NCBI GenBank assembly: GCA_029204045.2 | Contig: CM055060.1 | Coordinates: forward strand, 55,105,177 to 55,169,176 | Direction: 5' to 3' | Length of the DNA stretch: 64,000 bases | Source of the DNA: Tillandsia leiboldiana | Taxonomy: Eukaryota; Streptophyta; Magnoliopsida; Poales; Bromeliaceae | Shown here: in pieces, positions 1 to 11,500 of the stretch | Numbering within the stretch: position 1 is the stretch's first letter | Layout: every line of letters begins with the position of its first letter | Position numbers and translations under genes: made by a program | The notes under the pieces: generated by a model | What the model was told of the DNA's origin: nothing | Seen by the model: the letters and a program-made list of their open reading frames with translations, nothing else | Databases searched by the model: none

Positions 1-2281
1 GGGCGAGACTCAAGTGGGAGAAGCGGTTGTTGCAAGCGCAAAGGTGGAGTCTTCAACGGTGTGCCATCGCCGTTTAGGACACATGAGTGAGCGCGGATTG
101 CAGGTATTATCCAACCGTGAACTTCTTTCATGTTACAAGTCCGCGCCATTAGATTTTTGTGAAGATTGCATCTACGGGAAGCAACGAAGGTTGTCTTTTT
201 CTCTATCACATCAAAGAAGTAAGAAGCATCTCGAGTTGATTCATTCGGATACTTGGGAGTCGCCCGATACTTCGTTGGGCGGATGTTCTTACTTCGTTTC
301 ATTTATTGATGATTACTCTCGGAAGGCTTGGGTGTATATTCTAAAGCGAAAGTCCGATGTGTTTGAGACTTTTAAGAAGTTCAAAACTCTTGTAGAGAAT
401 GAAAAGGATTTAAAAATTAAGTGCCTACGTTCTGACAACGGAGGGGAGTATTGTTCAAGAGAATTTGATGAGTTTTGTATTGAGCATGGAATTAAGCGGC
501 ATCTCACGGTACCCGGTACACCGCAACAAAACGGTGTAGCGGATAGGTTAAATAGAACACTCATGGAGAGGGCCCGTAGCATGTTGAGTACTTCAAAACT
601 CGACAAGAGATTTTGGGCGGAAGCCGTGAGCACGGCTTGTTATTTGATTAATCGAGTGCCGACAAAATCACTTGGTTTGGAAATTCCTGAAGAAGTCTGG
701 AGCGGCAAGTCCGTTGATTACTCCTATCTTCGTGTCTTTGGATGTGATGCTTATGTGTGGATACTGAAGGAGAAAAGGTCAAAATTGGATAAGAACTCTG
801 GGAGGTGTATATTTTTTGGTTATACGAAAGGTGTTAAGGGGTATCGATTGTGGGACCCTACTAACCACAAAATAGTCATAAGTCGTGACGTTATCTTCAA
901 TGAAGGGTCCTTTCAAGGCACCAAGGAAAAGCAAGATGATGATGCTCAGAAACCGGGAATCGATTTCGATGAGATCTTCTCACCGGTGGTTCGTCTTACC
1001 ACTATTCGGGTTGTTTTGGCGATCGCAGCGGTCATGGATTTGGAGCTCGAGCAGATGGATGTAAAAACAACATTCTTGCATGGTGACCTGGAGGAGGAGA
1101 TATATATGTCGCAACCGGAAGGCTTTGTCGAAAAAGGCAAGTAGTATTTGGTTTGTCGGTTGAACAAATTGTTGTACGGCTTGAAACAGGCGCCAAGGTG
1201 TTGGTACAAGCGATTTGATTCATTCATTATAAGTCTGGGTTTTGATAGGCTTGAAGCGGATCATTGTGTATATTTCTGCGATTATAATGACGGGAGCTTC
1301 TGTATTTTGTTATTATATGTCGACGACATGATGGTCGCCGGAAATAACAAGGGCCAGATATCTATCTTGAAGACTCAGTTAGCCGGCGAGTTCGATATGA
1401 AGGACTTAGGAACTGTGAATCAAATACTCGGGATGAAGGTACTACGGGAGAGAATGAATAGGAAAGTTTGGCTTTCACAGAAGAGTTATGTGGAGAAGGT
1501 TGTGCGGCGCTTCAACTTGCAGAACGCAAAGCCAGTTTCTACCCCGTTTCCTATTCATTTAAAATTGTCGGCCGAGCAATCACCGGGTACGGAAGCAGAA
1601 AAGACCGACATGGCTCGGATACCATATTCATCGGCAGTAGGGAGCCTTATGTTTGCCATGGTGTGCACGAGACCCGACATTCCTCAAGCAGTGGGAGTAG
1701 TGAGTCGGTATATGGCGAATCCAGGTTGTGAACATTGGAATGCAGTGAAGTGGATTCTCAGATATTTGAGAGGTACTGCAGATTTCTCACTCTGTTATGG
1801 TTCTGCGGGTTTGGAGTGCATCGGATATGTGGATGCAGATTTCGCAGGAGATAAAGACAGAACAAAGTCTACCACGGGTTATGTTTTCTCCATGGGCGGT
1901 GGTGTTATTAGCTGGAAGTCGAAGCTTCAGTCGGTAGTCGCTTTGTCGACGACGGAGGCGGAGTACATAGCAATGACACATGCTTGTAAGGAGGCTATCT
2001 CGCTAAAACGACTTTTAGGAGAATTAAAAGTGAAGAAAGATATGGTGGGAGTGAATTGTGATAGTCAAAGTGCAATACACTTGGCAAAGAATCCGGCGTT
2101 TCACTCTCGGACGAAACACATTGATATTCGTTATCACTTCGTGAGAGATGTGGTGGATGAGGGTTTTATCTCATTGTTGAAAATTCACACAGATGTGAAT
2201 CCAGCGGATATTTTAACGAAACCGGTGACTCGAGATAAGTTCAATTGGAGTATGACTTCTCTCGGTCTTGGAGCTACATGA
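1..2281 (+). pseudogene. Defective Ty1/copia retrotransposon pol (integrase, reverse transcriptase, RNase H), 5'-truncated by the window
   Basis: One reading frame runs from the window edge to TGA at 2281 and is broken only by TAG at 1142-1144. In order it shows the GAG-pre-integrase zinc finger (HRRLGH, then CEDCIYGK), the integrase core (HSDTW, SDNGGEY, GTPQQNGVADRLNRT), the reverse transcriptase with its catalytic box YVDDM near 1315-1330, and a copia-type RNase H (DADFAGD, STTEAEY) ending in the usual NPADILTKP tail. The order integrase before reverse transcriptase defines copia. Two defects make it non-functional. One is the in-frame stop after EKGK. The other is loss of the spacer and the first part of the reverse transcriptase: the sequence passes from the integrase C-terminus (about 930) straight into GIDFDEIFSPV. 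The piece normally between them, including the KWV and ARLVAKG blocks, is missing. Gag and the 5' LTR lie outside the window. Confidence 0.95.
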
Positions 2282-2343
2282 GGAGAGTGAGAATTTGGCA
2301 AGATCTTCAATTTTGTGTTTTATGAAATTCGGCACATGTTTTT

Positions 2344-2355
2344 AAGTGGGAGAAT
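2344..2355 (+). other. Polypurine tract of the copia element
   Basis: The purine-rich run AAGTGGGAGAAT lies directly before the TG that opens the LTR. This is the position and composition of the primer for plus-strand DNA synthesis in copia elements. It also fixes the LTR boundary. Confidence 0.75.
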
Positions 2356-2822
2356 TGTTGGATTATGTAAAATCATGTTTCGAGTCCATATGGATTTGAT
2401 CCAATCTTGTTCCTAAAGATTAGGGATGATTTAGGAATATCTTAAAGATAATTCTTAAGAGGATATGGACAACGACTAGAAGTGATTTTAAAAAAAACTC
2501 GGATGGACGGTGGAGATCGTTTCCTATTAGAATTAGGTTTTTAGAGTTATATTAACTCTTGCGATTCATCTTTTACTTTTTAGAGCTTCATTGAAAAATC
2601 CTAATTGAGAGGAAAAACGTGGAGAGCCTCCGTGAGAGAGTTTCTTGTAATCCAATTTTACTCCTTGTACTTTTGTGTCGTGGATTAATCGAATAACGCA
2701 TTGAGGTGGTCTTGCCCGTGGACGTAGGTTGACACATTGTTGGCCGAACCACGTAATTCTTGTGTCCTTGCATTCCCTTATTTGTTTTATTTCTTTAGTT
2801 ATTCTCGTGCTTGTTTTCTACA
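2356..2822 (+). repeat. 3' long terminal repeat of the copia element
   Basis: The block starts TGTTGGATTATG immediately after the polypurine tract and ends TTTTCTACA, giving the usual TG...CA ends and a length of about 467 bp. The right end is chosen from the terminal CA and the change in sequence character after it. The 5' LTR is outside the window, so the right end cannot be confirmed by comparison and the 5-bp target duplication cannot be checked. Confidence 0.7.
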
Positions 2823-4268
2823 ATCGTTTTCGCCTACTTTCATCTACGAAAGATTCTGTTTCCGCCGCACTCGTGTGCTGTGTGGGTTGAGGTGTGCTCG
2901 GTAACCCCACGGCCGGTCCCCCTTCACCTTCTCCTCTCGGTTACTTTTTTTCTTCTCCTCCTCAATCTTCGCTATATCGGCATAACGCTTCGCTCTCTTT
3001 CTACATCCACATCTCCATCGATGCCGGTTCTAATATGAAAAAGATCACGGAGGTGAGGCTGTGGCAAAGTGTATGGCCGCGGACGGCGGCGGCGATAAGG
3101 ACGTCGCACGACGGAGACGGCGAGCGCGTTGGGCGAGAGCGACAGTTGCGATAGAGGGCGAGGGAGGAAGTGCGATAGCGAAAAAAAGATGAATAGAATA
3201 GAAGGGAAAAAAAATAAATTAAAAATAAATCGAATATTTTATTCTTTTACAAAGTTAGGCCATTATAGATTGTGTAACCGTTACAGGAAAGACAAAGAAG
3301 CAAAGAAGAATGAAGAAGAAGGCAAATTTGTTGCATTTTTTGATTCGAAATTTATATTTTTTTAATATGAAAGTTATATTTTTTTAAGATGAAAAGTATA
3401 CTTTTGAGATAAAAATTATATTTTTAATTTGAACGGTTCACCATTTAAAATTATTTGAGACTAAATTACATTACATAAAATAGAAGATGCACTCTATGAG
3501 ACGAATGTTGCACCATTTAAACTATTAATTTGAGACGTCTCAAATAATTTTAAATTGTGCAACTTTCACCTCAAGTGGTGCAACTTTCACAACAAAAAAT
3601 GCAACATTTATTTTAAACAGTACAAATTTCAGCTCAAAAGAATGTAATTTCATTTATTTTCATTTAAAATAGTGCAATTTCATCTTCTTCTTGTTCGCCA
3701 TTTTTGTACTAGCCACAACACATAATAGTCAACTTTCAAAAATGAACTTTTTAAATTTTTATTTTTTTCTTTCACTCTCTGTATCTATTTTCACTAGCGC
3801 ACCTCCTCCCTCTCGCTTTCAGCCGCATCCATTACTCCCACCCAATCTTTTTTTTCGTCGTCCTCAAATCCTGCAGAACTCTAATCACCGTCCCCATCCT
3901 CGTCTTGCGCTCCGCCGCAGTCTCAACTCTGCGATTTATGCTATAATATTAAAACATGTGTTAGCGGTAGGCGAGGTCAGCGAGTGAAGCGTGGTGTAGA
4001 TATTTGGGCAATGAAGAAGGAGGAGAAAGGAGAGAAAACCAGAGGAGAAGGAGAGTAATAAACAAACGAAGAGGGAGATGAGTCGGGAGCGGAGAAAAAC
4101 AAACGAGCAAAATAAAATAGAGAGAAAAAAAATAAAAATATCTTAATCAATTTACTAAAAATTGATTCGAATCTGTAAAATTTTAAATGATAGTCCATTT
4201 TTATAAAAATACAAAATTAATAAAATTTTTATACAAAAAAAATCCAAAAATAATTAATTATATGTTAT
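2823..4268. other. Intergenic DNA without a recognisable gene
   Basis: The first 350 bases are moderately GC-rich and may be old gene or element debris. The remainder is AT-rich with many short A and T runs. Several short open frames exist but none has a recognisable domain or plausible codon use. Confidence 0.5.
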
Positions 4269-4277
4269 TTTTATTTA

Positions 4278-4825
4278 GGGATAATTGCCTGTGTACCCCT
4301 GAAATATGAAGAAATATCTGATTTACCGCTTTTATTTTTTTCTTTTCAATATACCCTTCATACGTTCCACCGTTATTAAAAATACCCCTATCGTTTCCCT
4401 TTGTTAAGTTAACTAGGATTAAACTAGAGTTAAATAATAATCGGAGTTGAAAACTATCAAATATACCTATTTTGCCCGGATTTAGGATTTAGGGTTTAGG
4501 GTTTAGGATTTTTTAGGGTTTTAGGGTTTAGCGTTTAGGGTTTTTTAGGGTTCTAGGGTTTAGGGTTTAGGGTTTTAGGGTTTAGGGTTTAGGATTTTTT
4601 AGGGTTTTAGGGTTTAGGGTTTTAGGGTTTAGGGTATATTTGAAAGGGCAAAATAATAATTACACACAGATAACGGTAGTTCCAAACGGTACACTAACAG
4701 AGTTTAACTTCAGGGGTATTTTGGAAAGAAGTTGGAACGTAAGAAGGGTAGTTTTAATATTAGCCTTCTAAGAGAGGTAAATCTGAAAATAGGAAAATTT
4801 TTAGGGGTACGTAGGAAATTGCCCC
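4278..4825. mobile_element. Non-autonomous Mutator-like element with internal telomere-like array (copy 1)
   Basis: The element is 548 bp and is flanked by the perfect 9-bp target duplication TTTTATTTA (4269-4277 and 4826-4834), the length typical of Mutator transposition. Its ends are imperfect inverted repeats: the left reads GGGATAATTGCCTGTGTACC and the right, reverse-complemented, GGGGCAATTTCCTACGTACC. Positions 4483-4635 are a degenerate array of TTTAGGG and TTTTAGGG units, the plant telomere motif. There is no coding capacity, so a transposase must come from elsewhere. A second copy lies at 59849-60529. Confidence 0.88.
4483..4635 (+). repeat. Degenerate telomere-type repeat (TTTAGGG)n inside the Mutator-like element
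   Basis: Repeated GGGTTTA and GGGTTTTA words with occasional variants fill this stretch. It lies wholly inside a mobile element with target duplications, so it is an interstitial array carried by a transposon and not a chromosome end. Confidence 0.9.
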
Positions 4826-5069
4826 TTTTATTTAATATGTTTAGAAGGAATGGTCTCCAAACAGCAACCATTTTATTTATCATTCATTATGTGAATGACA
4901 CGAATTTTAAAATCACACCAATGGCATATAGGATGATCTCATTGAATCACTATCAAATTTGTTTTTAGCTTTTGAGTGAAGAACTATATGAAATATGAAA
5001 ATGCTAATCCAATCACAAAATTATAGATTTTTAAATATATATATATATCACAAAGTAATTCACTTAGTT

Positions 5070-5298
5070 AAGCTAGGCTGGAATACTACTAACAGTACCA
5101 AGTTATTGGTGCTATTAAATTTTTAACCGTTGAATTAAAAGATGTGTGGTTGAGATAATAGTGGACCATTGAGTTTAATGGGTAGTTGAAAAAATAGTAA
5201 AATTTAATGGATAAAAATAATTAAAAAACTTAATCTAAGGATAAAAAATTTGATAGCACCAAATGCTTGGTACTATCGATAGTAAAGTAGCCGGACTC
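5070..5298. mobile_element. Foldback MITE of the (TA)n-associated family
   Basis: The left end reads GGCTGGAATACTACTAACAG and passes into ACCAAGTTATTGGTGCTATT. The right end, GCACCAAATGCTTGGTACTA followed by GTAGCCGGACTC, forms the inverted partner. A short TA run at about 5035-5048 lies just to the left. The same terminal words occur in many elements of this window (28271, 28517, 29396, 39261, 56783). Confidence 0.65.
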
Positions 5299-5990
5299 AA
5301 CTTAGTTTGATGAGTATTAAATATGTTATGATAAGCAATTAATTCGTTTCTAAATTTAAAATTAATATGTTATTTTATTTGAACATTAATTAGTCCTAAA
5401 TTACTATGCTGACCAGGTACATAATCTGTGATGACTCTCTCTTCTAATGAGCGGCCAATTAGAAAGAGATAAAATTGATGGATCAAAATTTACTCTGAAT
5501 TGGTCAATTCATAGTATTTGCTAAGTGTATTATGAAAATTTTTAATTATATGTAATTAATAAATATATTTGGGCATTAGTAAAAGTGGTATTAGGAAGTA
5601 TAATTAAGTGAATAGCTCTTTGACTAAATATAACATTGCTCACTTGGTCTTTTCGTTTAGGATAGACCGATAAAATTAAATAAAATAATTATTATTTTTA
5701 AAAAGCTTAAGCAGTCAGAAAATAATATGATATATATTATATTCAACACATTTTTCTTTATATCTGTGCTCGAAACTTCTTAATAGACCCACGTCACTAG
5801 GAGTCTGATGCGCGGACTCGAATTCAGAACTTCCTGTTCTACTACTATATGAAATTAAGTGAAATAACTTTTATTCTTCAAAAATTTAGGACCCGTTTGA
5901 CAATCATTAAAAAATAAGATAGAGTTTTAATTTACAACGTATTTGATATCTTGAAAAATTTAATATTCTGTAAAAAGATTACTCTGTTTT
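5299..5990. other. AT-rich intergenic DNA
   Basis: No open frame of interest, no RNA gene and no clear element ends were seen. The stretch near 5800-5860 resembles worn repeat debris. Confidence 0.4.
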
Positions 5991-6560
5991 TACTGTTTGG
6001 ATTGTGATTTTTTTTTAAAAAATATGTTTTAAATTTAAACTTTCAATATAAAAAATTAAATTTAAAAACATAAATTTTAAATTTTAAAATTTAAAGTTTT
6101 AAAATTAGGATTTAAATTTTAAATTTAAAAATTTCAAAATTGAATTTGAATTTTAAAATTCTAAAATTTGAATGTGAAATTTTAATTTTAAATTTTAAAT
6201 TTCAAATTAAAAAATTCAAATATAAAATTTAAAATTTTAAAATTTAACATTTAAAATTAAAATTAAAATTTAAAATTTAAATTAGAATTTAAAATTAAAA
6301 TTTAAATTAAAAATTAAAAATTAAAAATTAAAATTTAAATTAAAAATTTAAAATTAAAAATTAAAATTAAAATTTAAAATTTAAAATTTAAAATTCAAAT
6401 ATAAAATTTCAAATTTCAAAATTTAAAATTTTATAATATTAATTTTAAGTTTTAAACATAAAATTTTGTTATTTTAAAATAATAAATTTAATTTTAAAAT
6501 AATAAATTTTAATTTTATAATTTTAAAATTTAAATTTTGAATTTCAAACTTTTAAAAATA
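5991..6560. repeat. Low-complexity AT block built from AAATTTTAAA words
   Basis: About 570 bp consist almost only of short A runs and T runs in variable order, with few G or C, producing many overlapping small palindromes. No unit of fixed length repeats, so it is not an ordinary microsatellite. It borders a short GC-containing segment (about 6565-6640). Confidence 0.75.
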
Positions 6561-6776
6561 GGTGAAATGCGAAAGAGGGCGAGTGAGAAATCCTACGCGA
6601 AAATGAAGAATATATTTTTCGCTGGTGTGAAGTTTTTTTTTTTTTTTTTTTTCATAAATACGTCGAAATACTAAATTACGTTGTTGGGTCATCCAAAAGG
6701 ACGAAACTAATAAACAAAATAAGAATTTTGAAAGTTTTCAAAACGAATCCTTATTATACGGTTAGAAAATAATGTT

Positions 6777-6962
6777 TATATATTTTATATTCAACATGAG
6801 CAAATTAATATAAAATAAAACAACAAAAATTATAATTAAGATACAAATGAAAGAAAGAGGGATTTGAACTATATATTTTATATTCAACAAGAGCAAATTA
6901 ATATAAAATAAAACAACAAAAATTATAATTAAGATACAAATGAAAGAAAGAGGGATTTGAAC
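6777..6962. repeat. Tandem duplication of a 93-bp unit
   Basis: The unit beginning TATATATTTTATATTCAAC and ending AGAGGGATTTGAAC occurs at 6777-6869 and again at 6870-6962 with only a base or two of difference. This is a recent local duplication in non-coding DNA. Confidence 0.85.
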
Positions 6963-8525
6963 AACAAAATCATAAAAAATGGTGTAAATGAGATTTTTAA
7001 ATTATTGCTTAAAAAAAAAAAAAAGAAACAACAATAACACCAACAACAACTCAAAAGTGAGCTTAAGCATACCTGTTTTTGTGCTGGAAATGGTTGGATT
7101 GGGTCCTAAATGAGTTTAATGGTGAATCATTATTACAGGCAACTCGTGGATCTCATCAGATTATTTGTACATGATTGATAAGATTCTGTACGAATAGTCG
7201 AATTTTAGATTTTCATCTTTAATTACGTATATTGTTCATTGCCATAAATTTCAAAGATATATACGGAGCCCCCCAAAGAGATAATCAATTATATGCATAA
7301 CACGGACCAAGCGGTCATGGATTAGAGTCAAAGTGCAAAGGTGAACACACCCAAAAAACTAAAGGAAAAAAAAAGAAAAAGAACACTACCTAATCGTTTT
7401 TGTAAGTTCAAAAAGCGAACCTTTAACTTTTTATCTTTTTAAAATTGGATTCTTCTAGTTTCTTTAATTAGCTGAAATTATTATTAAAAATTTACGGTTC
7501 TATTAATTATTAATTATTATTTATTAATTTTTATCTGCTAAAAAAATGATAAAATCGAATGAAATCATGGATGAATTTGAGGGAATTATTAATTTTTTAG
7601 TAGTAAAATAGCTTAATTTTTTAAAAAATTGAAAAAGTGAAGAAGGTTTTAATAAAAAAGTTTAAAGTTGAGATCTTCTAAATATTTAAGCCTGTATCAA
7701 TAATAACTCAAATAATATGGTGAAGCAGCAGCTCAAGGCAAAAAAATACACCTTACACTAATGTGATGGATATAGAAATGGTGTGGGCTGGGGATGGAGA
7801 TCGATATGCAGAGTCTTTTTTGATGATTTGTTTCTGTAGCTTTTTTGGATTTTCTAAACCAACGATTTGGTTGAAATTGTAAATCATAATTTATTGTACT
7901 TTTAGATGTTACTGTAAATTGAGTTTCTCAAAAAATAAGCTTGATTTAACATTAATTACTTGCAAAATAAAAAAAAGTCCATGTTTAAATTACTTTGACG
8001 TTGGTACACTAATAAGAATTTCAAAAACAATCTTAAAAAAATTTCATATAAACATAATGCACTCAAGCTAAATTCTAATATTCTAAACATTGCCGACCCA
8101 AATGAGGCTTGAATATAAAGGAAAATCACTTACCTCTAACTTAACTACATTGCTATTTTATTACACATGACATTAAATATGTGTACCGTGTCAAACATTA
8201 GAAAAGGAAGGGCATTGTTATTCTTCTAATGAAAAGAAGAAATTAAAAATAAGATATTATTATTATTATTCGCACTACATGATTGGTCCATAAACACAAT
8301 AATAATTAGTGACTGATTAGGTTAATTAAAAGCTTATTAGGTCGTACTTAAAGCACATTAAAATAAATGCGGGAAAAAGAGATGAAGTAGTAGTTTCAGG
8401 AGTGTTCTGAATTTGTTGTTATAATTGAGTTACCATTTCGCGTGTAAGTGCGTAACACAGACTCCCATCTCCCCAAGGCGGTTACCTTACTCATCGACGG
8501 AGCGCCATCATCTTCTTCGCCGGAG
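6963..8525. other. Intergenic DNA and promoter region of the SCAI-family gene
   Basis: AT-rich sequence without a recognisable gene. The last 150 bases before 8526 become richer in C and G and include an in-frame ATG at 8448, most likely in the 5' untranslated leader. I see no confident TATA box. Confidence 0.45.
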
Positions 8526-11500
8526 ATGGCCGACGACGATGGCGGCGGCGGCGGCGGCGGAGGGGGAGGAGGAGGAGGAGAGGCGGCGGAGGCGTATCGG
8601 AGCTACAGGGAGCTGGTGGAGAGCGCGGATCGGAAGTTCGCGAGGGTGCGGGACCTGCCGCCGTACGGGCGAGGCGCCCACCACCTGCTCTACTACCGCA
8701 AGGTGTTCAAGGCGTACACGCGGCTGTGGAGGTTCCAGCAGGAGCGGCGGCGCGAGCTCGTGGCGGCGGGGCTGCGGCGGTGGGAGATCGGGGAGATCGC
8801 GTCGCGGATCGGGCAGCTGTACTATGGGCAGTACCTGCGCACCAGCGAGGCGCGGTTCCTCCTCGGGGCGTACGTGTTCTACGAGGCGATCCTCAACAGG
8901 GGCTACTTCGACGCCGCCGCGCGGGGGGAAACGCCGTCGCCGCGGCCGCGCTCCGATCTAGGGCTCCGGTACAAGGAGCTGCGGTTCCTCGCCAGGTTCC
9001 TGATCGTCGCCATGCTTCTGAACCGCGCCGAGGCGGTGAGGCACCTCGCCGAGCGGTTCCGAGCGCTCTTGGAAGAGTCCAAGGCCGCTTACCCGGTAAT
9101 TACGCTCGATTTTAGCTCTTTTTAACCTCTTAATTTGATCCATATTTCTTTTATTTTTTTGGTTATCTTTGTTGAAAATTTGAGCTCTTTGTAGAGTTGG
9201 TAAAGGTGTTGTGATTGAAGATGAGCATTTTTATTTGTTTTCAAGTTGCAACGAAGAATCGAATACTCGATTGATCGCTCAAGATTCACCATTTTGTTAC
9301 TGTTCTTACTCTCCATAAGCAAGTTTACCAGCCAATAATTGCGTACTTCTTTATGCGTTATAGAATTAGGTTGCTGGTTGGTGCTTCAAGCCAAGCACTT
9401 TAGTAATTTATCTCTTTATTATATTTTTAGTAAGTAGTATCACCTACTTATTATTTTGAGCTGCCAATTTCTTTAGTCGTTTAGTGGTTGGTACTAAATT
9501 CAATGCTTCAAAGAGTGGTTCGGTATGCCGAGTTACTTCAATTCTAACAAATTATCATTTCAATGTCTTAAATCATGATGATGGGCCAACAAAACTTAAG
9601 TTCGGTACTACTATTATAATTGTGAATTAAAGTTTTACAATTATGTATTGTTCACTATAGAATATAGTCTAATATGATGAAAGCATAACTTTATTTTGTA
9701 TAACAGTAGGCAAGGTCTTGAACTATAGAAAAAAAAGAATTTGCATATGTAATCCTACAAGTTGGTGTATAAGTGGGTTGATAAGCCAGTTATTTAACAA
9801 CACTGAGAAAGAAGAATGCTATGGTGGAGGGCTGGAAGCTACAGAAGGTGCTGATGACGGAATCAGCCTGATTGTTTTGCTGACATTTTTGATAGCCGAG
9901 TTGAGATGTAACTTGACAAATAGCAATTCTGGGCACATGTTTTGAGCCTTTTGTATTTTGAAGTAAAGAGACTAATCTTTTGGCTCATTTTGCCGAGCTG
10001 TAGGAACTGACAGCAAACTCAATCAGAGAGAATGGTGTGCCGTCTAGCTATAGCGCGACTGTTTCAGCCTTTTTCATGTGACACAAGACAGCAGTGTGGG
10101 CTTGCTTTTGGACCTAGAACAGAAGTTTGCATCTTTCTGCAGTGGAGGAAGCATATTTAGCGCTTTTAGTTTTCCCAAATTTGTCAGATAAGATCCTTTT
10201 AGTCAGACACTTTAGAAAAGCAAATTAGTTGAATTTTGATTCACACACATGGAGGTTGTGGCATTTGTTACTGTACCAACCATGTCATCCTGATAGCTGT
10301 AACCCGGGCCTTTTACCCAGGAGATCTGATATCTTCATCGGTACATCCTTAGCAGCCCCTGCTTGCTTTCAAAAATCCTTTGCTTGCTCACTTGCCGGCC
10401 TGAGTGAAGTGCAATTAGATCAATTTATTTTATATTGGGGATCAATATTATCAATTTAGAAGAATTTATGGTTCGAACTATTTATGGAGTATTAGGTATA
10501 AAAATTTGTATAATTTCCTTGCCAAGCCACATGAAACTCCACTGTATGTGATTCAAACTTCTTGGCCCAAGTTTGATAAGTCATTGACAACTTGAACTTT
10601 TATAGAATTCACATGTTTATGCAGAAGGAATGATACAGTAAATAAAGCAGAGTTCAAATATTCACAAATCCAGAAGATCAAAGTCGATAAAGGCAAACGG
10701 CCGATTGGTTGGAGTTGAGGCTACTAAACCCTTCAGAATTTTGTCTGATTTAGAACCTGATGTAGCCAACGAAGGAAGACAATCATCTGAGGTGGAGGCT
10801 ACTAATCCTGTACCCGCTGATTAAAATGCAGAGGCCAGAAAGTCATTTTATGAATGGATGGTATAACTTGTACATCAACACAGGAGGAACTTCTATCAGC
10901 AATAGTCAAAGTCTCAAAGTTTTATCTCATTGGACAGATTCTGTCTGAGTGAAAAGTGAGATAACATACATAGCTTTCTAAATATTATAGTCATTCTTTA
11001 TCTTGTTTGCAAACTTGCCAGCATGACATAATGGTCTGCTGTTTTTCTTTAGGTTTACTATGTCATACAATTGCTTTAATTTACATCATCCTGTTCGAAT
11101 GCTGTGATACCCCTGTATACACATCACAGTTATTACGTACTTGATGCACATGTGTTTACTTTGTTGTAGCTTTTCACCCTTTTTAGCTGATAATATTTGT
11201 GAGAGTGATCCTTTTTGTTGCAGATCTTAATTTGATTGTACAGCTCTTGGTTTACTATGACATAATGGTCTGCTGTTTTTCTTTAGGTTTACTATGTCAT
11301 ACAATTGCTTTAATTTACATCATCCTGTTCGAATGCTGTGATAACCCTGTATACACATCACAGTTATTACGTACTTGATGCACATGTGTTTACTTTTTTG
11401 GAGCTTTTCACCTTTTTTAGCTGATAATATTTGTGAGAGTGATCCTTTTTGTTGCAGATCTTAATTTGATTGTACAGCTCTAGGTGTTTTATACACGTTT

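Noticed and set aside
4483..4635. A chromosome end or old telomere fusion
   Set aside because: The TTTAGGG array lies inside an element with inverted ends and a 9-bp target duplication, and a second such copy exists at 59849. Transposition explains it.
8425..8961. Overlapping Arg- and Ser-rich frames in SCAI exon 1
   Set aside because: They are out-of-frame readings of a GC-rich exon; only the 8526 frame has family motifs and continues through the splice sites.
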